Below, one piece after another: positions 17,285-25,641 of a stretch of DNA of 55,951 nt (within the stretch, counting starts at the first letter, position 1; every line of letters starts with the position of its first letter). The stretch is from Clostridia bacterium (lineage in GTDB: Bacteria; Bacillota; Clostridia; Peptostreptococcales; Acidaminobacteraceae). The translations under genes were made by a program, and so were the position numbers. Below the pieces are notes generated by a model that was given only the letters and a program-made list of their open reading frames with translations, did no database searches and was not told where the DNA came from. The stretch spans positions 1 through 55,951 of the forward strand of contig JACUUV010000016.1 in the NCBI GenBank assembly GCA_014859095.1. Direction: 5' to 3'.

Positions 17285-17324
17285 AAAACCCGGCTTTAAT
17301 CGATATGTTATTGCCGGTTTTTTT
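17285..17324. terminator. Bidirectional terminator between glycosyltransferase and ade
   Basis: AAAA(C)CCGGC pairs with GCCGGTTTT across an 18-nt loop, with a T-run on the plus strand. It overlaps the last codons of ade. Confidence 0.65.
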
Positions 17325-19065
17325 GTTCCTTCACCTCAATACCGATCCAATCAAACAGTTTGACGTCAAAATAGCCTCGATCAGTAATTTTGAGCTCTGG
17401 AATGACAGGAAGCGCCAGAAAACTGAGTGTCATGAACGGTTCTACTTTTGGAGAAATCTGCAATTTCTCATAAGCGATTTTTCTGAGTTGTCTTAACTTT
17501 TCAGATACGGTTTCCATGGACTCGGTTGACATGAGTCCTGCGATAGGAAGTTCCAGTGAGGCTTCAATCTGTCCGTTTTGCGCAATGGTAATGCCACCTT
17601 GAATCCTTTTGATCTCATTTACGGCAACTGCCATGTCCACATCATTGTCACCTATGACGATAATATTATGGGAATCATGTGCGATAGTTGTGGCTATGGC
17701 ACCATTTTTCAAATTGAAGTTTTCTACCAGACCAAGACCGATGTTCTTGGTTTTTCCATGTCGCTCGATGACGGCAATCTTCACAACATCCAGATATCTG
17801 TTGGCGATGAACTGACTTTTGTCATTGAGGGAGACTCTGCGGACGACTCGTTCTGTCACGATGGATCCTGGATTCATCCGAATGACGTTGACGATGTCGG
17901 TATTGAGTTTCATCTCAAATTGCTCCGGTCGAATGGTATCAATTTTGACAGTGTTCATTACACTTGAAGGATTGATTTTTTTTGTTTCAAATAAGGCTTT
18001 TTTATTTTCCGCAACCAATCGACCTTTTTTATAGACCATGGATATATCAAATGTGGAAAGATCATCAAAGATGATGAGATCCGCATCGTAACCCGGAGCG
18101 ATTGCTCCTATATCCCTGAGATTGTAGCATCTGGCAGGGTTGATGGTCGCTAGCTGAAGTGCAGTGATGGGGTCCATCCCCAGATTGATGGCTCTTCTGA
18201 CATTGTAATCGATATGGCCTTCATTGAGTATGTCTTCAGGATGCTTGTCATCAGTACAGAACATACATAGATGCTTGGTATGCGCATTGACGCCTTTGAT
18301 GAGCACATCCAGATTTCTCGCCGCTGAACCTTCTCTGATGGCTATGTACATTCCCAGACCTATCCGCTCTTCCATCTCTTCCACACTGGTGCATTCATGT
18401 TCCGTTCTGATGCCGTTGATGACATAAGCGTTCAGATCTTTCCCGGAAATTTCGGGTCCGTGTCCATCGATGAGCATTCTGCCTGCCATATCAAGTTTTT
18501 CGAGCATATCCTCATCGCCTGAAATGACGGCTGGGTAATTCATTACTTCTCCAAGACCGAGTACCATGTTGTGATCCGCAAGAGTGGAGAGCTCTGCGCG
18601 GCCTAGTATTGCGCCGGAATTTTCAAATGGGGTTGCCGGCACACAAGAAGGCAACATGAAAAATCCATTCATTTCAGTTTCTTCAGAGGCCTCAATCATG
18701 TATTTGATTCCCTCAAGACCACAGACATTTGCGATTTCATGAGGGTCAGCAACAACAGTGGTCGTTCCCCGCGGTACGATGATTCGTGCCATCTGGTCAG
18801 GTGCGACCAGTGTGGATTCCATATGCATATGTGCATCTATCAGCCCAGGTGCGACATACATGCCTTTCAGGTCGATTTCCTCGATACCTTCATAATCACC
18901 GATGCCTATGATCTTACCACCATCAACGGCTATGCTTTTTTCTATGATTTTTCCGTTGAAAACATTGATGACTTTTCCATTTTTCAGTACGAGTGCACAA
19001 GGAGCATCCCCCTTTGCGAGAGATGCTCTATGCCTCATCCGTTCCATACGATCGCTCAGTTTCAT
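17308..19065 (-). CDS. ade: Adenine deaminase
   Basis: 585 aa, the usual size. Amidohydrolase motifs: GLIDAHMHMESTL, RGTTTVVADPHEIANVCG, GLGEVMNYP, IDGHGPEISG, CTDDKHPEDILNEGHIDYNVRRAI, and GAIAPGYDADLIIFDD, then the characteristic C-terminal domain (VVRRVSLNDKSQF, ATTIAHDSHNIIVIGDND). Converts adenine to hypoxanthine and ammonia with a dinuclear metal centre (purine salvage). Its start overlaps the stop of the alarmone synthetase gene by 4 nt (ATGA), so both are made from one transcript. Confidence 0.95.
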   Translation of the reverse strand: MKLSDRMERMRHRASLAKGDAPCALVLKNGKVINVFNGKIIEKSIAVDGGKIIGIGDYEGIEEIDLKGMYVAPGLIDAHMHMESTLVAPDQMARIIVPRGTTTVVADPHEIANVCGLEGIKYMIEASEETEMNGFFMLPSCVPATPFENSGAILGRAELSTLADHNMVLGLGEVMNYPAVISGDEDMLEKLDMAGRMLIDGHGPEISGKDLNAYVINGIRTEHECTSVEEMEERIGLGMYIAIREGSAARNLDVLIKGVNAHTKHLCMFCTDDKHPEDILNEGHIDYNVRRAINLGMDPITALQLATINPARCYNLRDIGAIAPGYDADLIIFDDLSTFDISMVYKKGRLVAENKKALFETKKINPSSVMNTVKIDTIRPEQFEMKLNTDIVNVIRMNPGSIVTERVVRRVSLNDKSQFIANRYLDVVKIAVIERHGKTKNIGLGLVENFNLKNGAIATTIAHDSHNIIVIGDNDVDMAVAVNEIKRIQGGITIAQNGQIEASLELPIAGLMSTESMETVSEKLRQLRKIAYEKLQISPKVEPFMTLSFLALPVIPELKITDRGYFDVKLFDWIGIEVKEQKNRQ

Positions 19066-19751
19066 TTGACCTCCTTAAAATACTCGGCAATATAATCCTC
19101 ATCCTTACATTTTTCTCCGATGTCATTTTCAAGACAAGTAATCAGTTTTTTTAGTGAATACATTCGATCATCAAGTTCTGAGATCAAATCGGCGCATTCT
19201 TTGAGTTCGGTTTGAATTTTTGATGGTGATTTGTCTCGGTATTTATAATAGAGTTTGTGCTCCACGCTCGCCCAAAAATCCATCGCGATGGTTCTGAGCT
19301 GAATCTCAACTCTTGTGCGGACCACACCATTGCTAAGATAGACAGGCACTTCAATATGAACGTGTAGACTTTTATAGCCGTTATCCTTGGGATGTTCTAT
19401 ATAATCTTTGATTTCCACCACTTTTAGGTCGGATTGCCCACGGATCATTTCATAGACATCATATATGTCTTTTGAGAATGCACATATAATCCGTATTCCT
19501 GCAATATCAAATATTTGGCTGCGGGCATTTTCTATTGTTGGTTCAAGACCAAGGCGCATCAATTTTTCTTGAATCTTGTTGGGATGTTTGACTCTGTAAG
19601 TAATATGTTCAATGGGGTTGTAATCATGGATGTTTTGGAATTCCTCATCCAGGTTGTTCAGACGTGTCCTGATTTCATCGACCGCAAATTTATGGATCAG
19701 CAGCAGTTCACGCCATGGCTTTAAATCATCTGGCACTAAGCTTTCAAACAT
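19062..19751 (-). CDS. relQ: Small alarmone synthetase (RelQ/YjbM type GTP pyrophosphokinase)
   Basis: 229 aa, single RelA/SpoT synthetase domain without hydrolase, TGS or ACT parts. Visible motifs: YRVKHPNKIQEKL, DIAGIRIICAF, YIEHPKDNGYKSLHV and EIQLRTIAMDFWASVEHKLYYK; the last two bind GTP and carry catalytic Glu. RelQ enzymes make (p)ppGpp by moving pyrophosphate from ATP to GTP/GDP and act as homotetramers. First gene of a two-gene operon with adenine deaminase, which overlaps it by 4 nt. Confidence 0.92.
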   Translation of the reverse strand: MFESLVPDDLKPWRELLLIHKFAVDEIRTRLNNLDEEFQNIHDYNPIEHITYRVKHPNKIQEKLMRLGLEPTIENARSQIFDIAGIRIICAFSKDIYDVYEMIRGQSDLKVVEIKDYIEHPKDNGYKSLHVHIEVPVYLSNGVVRTRVEIQLRTIAMDFWASVEHKLYYKYRDKSPSKIQTELKECADLISELDDRMYSLKKLITCLENDIGEKCKDEDYIAEYFKEVK

Positions 19752-19822
19752 AATTATATGATCTCCTTTTGACTATTATATTATGAATACCCAAATCATG
19801 CGACAATATTGTAAAATTTGTT

Positions 19823-19851
19823 TTGCATACCTATGACAGATTCGTTAAAAT
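19823..19851 (+). promoter_or_regulatory. Likely promoter of the DegS/DegU-like pair
   Basis: TTGCAT (19823-19828), 17-nt spacer, TAAAAT (19846-19851), 21 bp before the start codon. Confidence 0.55.
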
Positions 19852-19871
19852 ATTATATATGGGGGTAACAC

Positions 19872-21038
19872 ATGGCCAAATTGATTGATTTAACAGAAGT
19901 GAATAAAATCATGGGGGAAATTATTGTCACGATAGACAAAAGTAAGAATCAATTGATTGAAATCGTTGAAACCGCACGTGATGAATATGAGATGCTCAGT
20001 CAAGAGCTGAACGTTCTGAAAAACAAAGTGGATCAGGTCATCATGGAAGTGGATCGGCTGATGCTCAAGGACAAATTGGTCCGTAAGCACCTTGCCGATG
20101 TATCCAAAGACTTTAAGACTTATAAGGAAGCAGACATCAAAAGGGCTTATGAGAACGCCACCGATGTCAAAGTCGATTTGATGTCCGCCGAAAAAGAGGA
20201 ACAACTTTTAAAGCAAAGAAGATCAATCATTGAGGTGTCCCTCAAAAGATCACTTAAGAATATTCACAATGCCGAACAAGTGGTGCATCAGGTGACAGTA
20301 GCTGCCACATACCTCAAAGGTGAGATCCTCTCCGCGCTAGGTGATGCCGAGATGGATCCGATGTCCATTGGAGTCAAGATCCTTGAGGCGCAAGAGAATG
20401 AGAGGCTGAGAGTCTCCAGAGATATCCATGACGGTCCGGCTCAGTTCATAGCCAGTATCGTCATGAAAGCGGATTTTTGTGAAATGCTCATGCAAACCGA
20501 TGTGCATAAGGGGCTAGCCGAACTTAAAGAACTTAAGGATCTCTCCAGAAAAGCGCTTAAAGAAGTCAGAGGGATCATCCACGATCTTAGACCGATGTCA
20601 CTTGAGGATCTGGGACTATCAGCAACCATTGAATCATATGTCTTTGAATACAGCAAGGAAAACAAAGTCGACGTGCAGTTCAATAGTGGCAAAACAATAA
20701 ATGAAATCGAACCGATCATAAAAGTCGCCGTGTACAGGTTGGTACAGGAACTGCTGAACAACATCAAGAAGCATGCGCAGTGTAAGAACATCATTATTTC
20801 TATAGAATATGGCACCAAATATATGCGGCTCATAGTCATGGATGACGGAATCGGTTTTGATGTGGATGAGACGCTTTCAAAACTCAGAAAAAAGCAGATA
20901 TCTTATGGCTTATTGGGTATATACGAACGTGTAGCACAATTCAAAGGCGAAATCCAGTTTCATTCCACACCTGGTGAGGGAACCACGGTCACTATAAAAC
21001 TTCCAGTCACACGAGAGGTCACAGAACATGATGAATGA
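19872..21038 (+). CDS. degS: DegS-like cytoplasmic sensor histidine kinase
   Basis: 388 aa, no membrane segment. Residues 1-170 form a long coiled coil as in Bacillus DegS. HisKA_3 phosphoacceptor motif RDIHDGPAQ has His186; the HATPase_c part shows NNIKKHAQ (N box), VMDDGIGFD and GLLGIYERV, TPGEGTTV. The HDGPAQ form is specific to the DegS branch. GGGGG upstream of ATG 19872. Stop overlaps the response regulator start by 11 nt. Likely phosphorylates the next gene product; adjacency to the pilus genes suggests that they are a target. Confidence 0.92.
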   Translation: MAKLIDLTEVNKIMGEIIVTIDKSKNQLIEIVETARDEYEMLSQELNVLKNKVDQVIMEVDRLMLKDKLVRKHLADVSKDFKTYKEADIKRAYENATDVKVDLMSAEKEEQLLKQRRSIIEVSLKRSLKNIHNAEQVVHQVTVAATYLKGEILSALGDAEMDPMSIGVKILEAQENERLRVSRDIHDGPAQFIASIVMKADFCEMLMQTDVHKGLAELKELKDLSRKALKEVRGIIHDLRPMSLEDLGLSATIESYVFEYSKENKVDVQFNSGKTINEIEPIIKVAVYRLVQELLNNIKKHAQCKNIIISIEYGTKYMRLIVMDDGIGFDVDETLSKLRKKQISYGLLGIYERVAQFKGEIQFHSTPGEGTTVTIKLPVTREVTEHDE

Positions 21039-21699
21039 TGCAAACGTCAAACCAATCAAGGTACTAATAGCAGATGACCATGCGCTGATCAGGCAAGGTC
21101 TGAAATCCTTACTGAGTCTCGAATCACGCATCAATGTCATGTGTGAGGCGGACGAGGGCCATTCCATAGTGCCACTACTCAATGCCTATAAACCCGACGT
21201 CCTTCTGATGGACATCAATATGCCGGGCATGACCGGAATCGAAGTGCTCAAATTGATCAAAAAAAATGAGATCAACACCCGAATTGTGTTTTTAACGGTT
21301 GAAAATGACCAAAAAACTTTACTGGAAGCGATTGAGATAGGTGCTGACGGGTATATTCTAAAAGGATCCCCTCCGGTGGAACTGATTGAGGCCATCATAA
21401 GCGTATCAGAAGGTGAAAAATACATCGACAAGTCATTGGTTTCCGTCTTATTCAACAAGGTGGTCAACATTCATACAAAAGGATCACACTTCGATATGCT
21501 ATCTGAAAGGGAAGTTGAAATTCTTTTTTTCATATCGAAAGGTTTCAGCAACAGGGAAATTGGAGAAGAACTCTTCCTTTCCGAAAAGACAATCAAGAAC
21601 AATGCCACCAGAATCTTTAAAAAAATCGGAGTAGGTGATCGCGTCCAAGCGACCATATATGCCATAGAAAATGAAATATCCAAACACTATTCCGCTTGA
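21028..21699 (+). CDS. degU: DegU-like response regulator (NarL/FixJ family)
   Basis: 223 aa (ATG 21028; ATG 21031 also possible). Receiver: ADDHAL acidic pair, phosphoacceptor Asp62 in LLMDINMPGMTG, conserved Thr and Lys in LTVEN and LKGSPP. C-terminal LuxR-type helix-turn-helix: LSEREVEILFFISKGFSNREIGEELFLSEKTIKNNATRIFKKI. Overlaps the kinase gene and is 161 bp before the Flp pilin gene, its most obvious candidate target. Confidence 0.92.
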   Translation: MMNDANVKPIKVLIADDHALIRQGLKSLLSLESRINVMCEADEGHSIVPLLNAYKPDVLLMDINMPGMTGIEVLKLIKKNEINTRIVFLTVENDQKTLLEAIEIGADGYILKGSPPVELIEAIISVSEGEKYIDKSLVSVLFNKVVNIHTKGSHFDMLSEREVEILFFISKGFSNREIGEELFLSEKTIKNNATRIFKKIGVGDRVQATIYAIENEISKHYSA

Positions 21700-21860
21700 A
21701 GTCAGGAAATGGGGACCAAAGTCCCTGTTAGGAAGTGACCTTCTTCCCCGCACATAGGGCCTTGCGATTCTATGAAATGTTTAGATGTCGTAGTAAAATA
21801 AGAACATCAAACAGGGAACGGCGTAACAGAGAGTTACCCGAAAATTAGGAGGATACGGAT
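21700..21860 (+). other. Structured leader before the Flp pilin gene
   Basis: No gene in this 161-bp gap. It holds hairpins GGGAC/GTCCC (21712-21725), GGAAG/CTTCC (21731-21747) and GTAAC/GTTAC with flanking CGG/CCG (21819-21840), the last just before the AGGAGGA ribosome site. No T-run follows, and I could not match a known riboswitch or a convincing promoter. DegU-type binding or RNA-level control is possible. Confidence 0.4.
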
Positions 21861-22073
21861 ATGATGAATATGATGCATATGATGAAAGTTTACGCAAAGA
21901 GCTTTTTCAAAAAAGAAGAAGGACAAGGTATGGTTGAGTACGCACTGATCATCGCACTGATTGCGATTGTTGTTATCGGGGCACTTGTAATTTTAGGACC
22001 ACAAATCGCTAAGATATTTACTGATATCACAGACGGGTTAAAGAATACAAATACAGCACCTGCAAATCAATAG
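21861..22073 (+). CDS. flp: Flp/Fap-type pilin
   Basis: 70 aa. Short basic leader KSFFKKEEGQG, then the prepilin helix MVEYALIIALIAIVVIGALVIL, and a short polar tail ending TNTAPANQ. The G-Q-G-MVEYALI block is the class IVb Flp signature, with cleavage by a type IV prepilin peptidase at the Gly before it. Major subunit of the Tad pilus built by the downstream genes. A terminator directly follows, so the pilin can be made in excess of assembly proteins. Confidence 0.93.
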   Translation: MMNMMHMMKVYAKSFFKKEEGQGMVEYALIIALIAIVVIGALVILGPQIAKIFTDITDGLKNTNTAPANQ

Positions 22074-22107
22074 ATTGTATTTAATCGAGGCTTTGAGCCC
22101 GTTAAGC

Positions 22108-22142
22108 AGCTCTAATCTCCCAAAGGTTAGAGCTTTTTTTTC
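22108..22142 (+). terminator. Terminator after flp
   Basis: AGCTCTAA pairs with TTAGAGCT across an 11-nt loop, followed by eight T residues. Probably partial, setting the ratio of pilin to assembly proteins. Confidence 0.85.
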
Positions 22143-22165
22143 ATCAATACTGCGAGGAGGAAGCT

Positions 22166-22558
22166 ATGAAAAAGTGGTATAAAAAAGAGGATGGCCAAGC
22201 GATGGTCGAACTGGCGCTTATTCTTCCCGTGCTATTGCTGATCATCATGGGCATCTTTGAATTCGGATTCATGTTCAACAATTATCTCACTGTGAGCAAC
22301 GTCTCCAGGGAGGCCGCGAGATATGCGAGCCTGGGAGGAACAGATGCACAGGCTGTGGCGCGGGCGACCGAGATCGCCCCTAACCTCGATGCAAGTCGAC
22401 TGACCATTGTCATCACACCCACTCAATCAAGTCGAGGCAGGGGGGATTCACTGGAAGTGGTGGTGACCTATCAATACTCGCTGTTGACCCCATTTTTGGA
22501 TGGTATCATAACAAATGGCATACCGCTGGAGGCAAAAACGGTCATGCGTATGGAATAA
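22166..22558 (+). CDS. tadE: TadE-like pilus protein
   Basis: 130 aa; GAGGAGG precedes the ATG. N-terminal WYKKEDGQAMVELALILPVLLLIIMGIFEFG is the TadE signature (pseudopilin-like helix with E-L-A). The NYLTVSNVSREAARYASLGG segment is also typical. TadE-type minor pseudopilins are processed by the prepilin peptidase and needed for Flp assembly. Confidence 0.9.
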   Translation: MKKWYKKEDGQAMVELALILPVLLLIIMGIFEFGFMFNNYLTVSNVSREAARYASLGGTDAQAVARATEIAPNLDASRLTIVITPTQSSRGRGDSLEVVVTYQYSLLTPFLDGIITNGIPLEAKTVMRME

Positions 22559-22571
22559 AAGGGGTGATCTT

Positions 22572-23477
22572 ATGTTTAAGAAACTTTTTATAGATTCGGA
22601 AAAAGGAAGTGTTTCCATATTGATGGTACTCATGATGGTGGCCATCCTGGGATTCAGCGGTCTTACCATAGATATAGGCGTCACCTATGCCGAGAGGACT
22701 AAACTATCCAATGCACTGGACTCAGCAGTGCTCGCGGCAGCGCAGGATTTGACTGAAGGCAGCATGACAGCAAGAGCCACAGCAGAAAGTTATCTGCTTC
22801 AAAACGATGTGCCGCTGGATGAAGTGACCATTGAAATTGGCGCAGACCTCAAATCCATTGAAATAAAAGGCAACAGAAATGTGAAGCATTACTTTATGAA
22901 AGTCCTTGGCGTTGACAGTTCCAATGTTGGCGCTAACTCAAAAGCGATCATCGCACCGATCAAAAGTGTCAAAGGTGGGATTAGACCATTTGCTGTGGAG
23001 GACTTTGATTACACCTATGGCGATTTGATCACACTTAAACAAGGTGCGGGAAGCAGTTACAACGGCAATTTTGGCGTTGTGGCACTTGGCGGTACCGGAA
23101 ATAGCGCCTATGAGTATAATGCTTTTTATGGATATGATGATGAACTAAAGATTGGGGACAGCATACCGACAGAACCAGGTAACATGGCAGGCGTTTCCAA
23201 CCAAATCAAGGCTTACATCAACAGCATTTACGAGAGTTTTGACAGCCATTCGAGAAAATCCGATAGATTGTGGACAATTCCTTTAGTAGATACGCTTGAG
23301 GTCGGCGGTCGTGGGTATATTACTGTTACCGGATTCGCTCAGGTCTTTGTGGAGAATATCTACAATCAATCCGGAAAAATAAATGTCGACGCAAGATTTG
23401 TAAAATTTGTAGTGAATGGCGCCATTGACCCTGAAGCCGAAGACAATGGCGTGTACGGAGTAAAATTAGTGAATTGA
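22572..23477 (+). CDS. TadG-like pilus-associated protein
   Basis: 301 aa from ATG 22572, with GGGGTGAT upstream; a longer frame exists but begins inside tadE. Starts with a pseudopilin-like segment: EKGSVSILMVLMMVAILGFSGLTIDIGVTYAERTKLSNALDSAVLAAAQ, the putative Flp-pilus assembly TadE/G-like domain. The rest is a secreted Gly/Asn-rich beta domain ending in GVYGVKLVN, with no von Willebrand domain visible. Likely surface-exposed minor pilus or anchoring component. Confidence 0.82.
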   Translation: MFKKLFIDSEKGSVSILMVLMMVAILGFSGLTIDIGVTYAERTKLSNALDSAVLAAAQDLTEGSMTARATAESYLLQNDVPLDEVTIEIGADLKSIEIKGNRNVKHYFMKVLGVDSSNVGANSKAIIAPIKSVKGGIRPFAVEDFDYTYGDLITLKQGAGSSYNGNFGVVALGGTGNSAYEYNAFYGYDDELKIGDSIPTEPGNMAGVSNQIKAYINSIYESFDSHSRKSDRLWTIPLVDTLEVGGRGYITVTGFAQVFVENIYNQSGKINVDARFVKFVVNGAIDPEAEDNGVYGVKLVN

Positions 23478-23487
23478 GGAGAAAGCC

Positions 23488-24504
23488 ATGAAAAAGTCAT
23501 CTAAAGGATTGTTTGTACTCGCATTTTTGTTGGCACTGATTGGTGCAGGAACACTCTATATTTATCTGAGTCAATTGGAAACGCCACAAGAAGTAACACT
23601 GGAAACTACACGTGTTTTAGTGGCAAGCGATAATATCCCATCGAGAACACTGATCACTGAAGAAATGGTGAAAATTGTGGACATGCCCAAGGAGGGTGTG
23701 ATTCAGGGATCTTTCCTCACCTCAGAGGAAGTGGTCGGACAGTATACCAGGACTGAGATCTTTGAAAATCAGCAGATCAATCCCAATGCGCTCATCGAGG
23801 ACATTTCAGATGTGCTCAGCATGAGAATTTCAGGAAGCAACAGGGCGGTTTCGCTTAGCGTGACAGGTTCCACAGGGGTCAGCAAACTGATTGAGCCAGG
23901 TGACAGAGTGGATGTCATCGTTTTCTTGCCACAGATTCAGGAACAAGGCAGAATCGTAAGGCCGGACATCGCAAAAATAATGCTTCAAAATGTGGAAGTC
24001 TTGGCTATAGACAAAAAACTCAATAGAAAAGAAAGCACAACTGATCTACAAGCGGAAGAAGGACAGGTGACTTCTTATATGGTGACACTTTCAGTGCCCA
24101 TCATGGATGTGGAAACAATCATACTTGCGAAAGACATCGGATTGATCGATCTTGCGCTCAGACCTCTCGAGGATGATTTCATCTACACCACAAGTGGTGT
24201 GATTTGGCAAGAACTGTTACTGAATGATACGAAACAGCTCAAAGATTTTTTCCCTCAGTATGAGTTTGAAGGACTTGACGGGGGCAAAATTGAGCCAGGT
24301 GAGTTTGTGTACAGCAAATATCTATATTATACGGTTGAATTCGGAGACACACTGCTCACAATCAGCAATAAGTTTTATGGTACTCCTGCTTATGTGCAGT
24401 TGCTTAGACAAGTCAACAAAATCGATGATGAAAACATGATTTTAGCTGGAACAGGCATAAAAATACCTGTTTTGGAAGAAGGTGGGGTAGAGAATGCCGA
24501 TTAA
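23488..24504 (+). CDS. cpaB: CpaB/RcpC pilus assembly protein with C-terminal LysM domain
   Basis: 338 aa. One N-terminal membrane helix (LFVLAFLLALIGAGTLYIYL), then a SAF-type domain: VLVASDNIPSRTLITEEMVKIVDMP, AVSLSVTGSTGVSKLIEPGDRVDVIV, typical of CpaB. The last 55 residues form a LysM domain: YTVEFGDTLLTISNKFYG...INKIDDENMILAGTGIKIPV. LysM binds peptidoglycan, so this fusion could anchor the pilus machine to the thick wall in place of the outer-membrane secretin used by diderms. Overlaps the next gene by 11 nt. Confidence 0.9.
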   Translation: MKKSSKGLFVLAFLLALIGAGTLYIYLSQLETPQEVTLETTRVLVASDNIPSRTLITEEMVKIVDMPKEGVIQGSFLTSEEVVGQYTRTEIFENQQINPNALIEDISDVLSMRISGSNRAVSLSVTGSTGVSKLIEPGDRVDVIVFLPQIQEQGRIVRPDIAKIMLQNVEVLAIDKKLNRKESTTDLQAEEGQVTSYMVTLSVPIMDVETIILAKDIGLIDLALRPLEDDFIYTTSGVIWQELLLNDTKQLKDFFPQYEFEGLDGGKIEPGEFVYSKYLYYTVEFGDTLLTISNKFYGTPAYVQLLRQVNKIDDENMILAGTGIKIPVLEEGGVENAD

Positions 24505-25630
24505 AATCATAATAGCAGACGATGTAAAAGATATGCGCGATATGATTGCAAAAATGCTTGCTGCAAGTCGGCTCGATTATGAGATTGTCGCAACCTGTGA
24601 AAATGGCGAGGAAGTCCTGGATACGTTTAAACGCAAAAAAGCGGATATCGTATTGATGGACATCAACATGCCTGTGATGAACGGACTTGAGGCCACGGAA
24701 GTGATCACAGGTCTGTATCCTCATGTTCAAGTCATCATGATGAGCGTGCAACATGAGACGGAATACCTAAAAAAAGCCATGCTGGCTGGTGCCAAAGCCT
24801 ACGTCATGAAACCGGTGGATATGGTGGAGCTCATTGAGACCATCGAAACCACTTTCGAACGTGGCAAGCTGCTCACACCTGTGAGTGTTTCAAACGAAAA
24901 AGTCTACGACGCAAAAATCATCAGCTTTTTTAGCGCTAAAGGCGGTGTCGGAAACACTTCGGTCGCACTTAACGCAGGCATCACATTTCATGAGATGCTT
25001 GACAAAAAAGTCTTGATTGTCGATTTGGATTTGCGATTTGGAGACATCGCACTCATGATGAACAGACAAAATGAAACCACCATCAAGGAACTGATGGATG
25101 ACAGTCCTATTGAGGAGTTTTCGGATGTTTCCTCATATTTGTTCTCATACAAGGAAGGCCTTGATTTTTTGTTTGCCCCCAAAGATCCTGAATCTGCGGA
25201 GTACATCTCAAAAGATCGCGTACATAAATTTTTGGAACTTGTCAAAAGACATTATGAGATTATAGTTATAGATACAGGCGTCAACTTTGATGAAGTGACA
25301 CTGGCGGCACTGGACCTCTCAGAAAAAGTGGTGATTGTGTCCAATCAGGAAGTCACCGGAATCAAGAATACAAAAATCTGTCTAAAAGTCATGCAGACGC
25401 TTAACTACGACTACAGTAAAATCAAACTTCTGATTAATCTGTCAGATGACAAGTTCGGTATATCAAAAGGCAATGTCCAAAAGGCATTTGATTACGAGAT
25501 ACTGGGATTCATACCTGAGGATGTCAAACTGGTCAGAAATGCCATCAATACAGGCATTCCATTTGCAATGACGAAAAATAGTCTCAAGAAACCATTTAAG
25601 GCACTTTGTGATGCATTGCTGATAGAATAA
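24494..25630 (+). CDS. cpaE: CpaE/TadZ-type protein: receiver domain plus MinD-like ATPase
   Basis: 378 aa. Residues 1-125 are a receiver domain with acidic pair ADD, phosphoacceptor Asp56 (LMDINMPVMNG), and Lys in MKPVD, so it looks phosphorylatable; many TadZ receivers are degenerate. Residues about 140-378 are a ParA/MinD fold: deviant Walker A AKGGVGNTS keeps signature Lys149 but has Asn154 where the second Lys is usual; VLIVDLDLRFGDIALMM and IIVIDTG follow. TadZ localises the Tad machine at the pole. Overlaps cpaB. Confidence 0.9.
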   Translation: MPIKIIIADDVKDMRDMIAKMLAASRLDYEIVATCENGEEVLDTFKRKKADIVLMDINMPVMNGLEATEVITGLYPHVQVIMMSVQHETEYLKKAMLAGAKAYVMKPVDMVELIETIETTFERGKLLTPVSVSNEKVYDAKIISFFSAKGGVGNTSVALNAGITFHEMLDKKVLIVDLDLRFGDIALMMNRQNETTIKELMDDSPIEEFSDVSSYLFSYKEGLDFLFAPKDPESAEYISKDRVHKFLELVKRHYEIIVIDTGVNFDEVTLAALDLSEKVVIVSNQEVTGIKNTKICLKVMQTLNYDYSKIKLLINLSDDKFGISKGNVQKAFDYEILGFIPEDVKLVRNAINTGIPFAMTKNSLKKPFKALCDALLIE

Positions 25631-25641
25631 GAGGTGGACAC

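Noticed and set aside
21700-21860. c-di-GMP riboswitch before flp
   Set aside because: Looked for GCAAA, GACGCAAA-C and CTAA elements in order; only unrelated hairpins were found.
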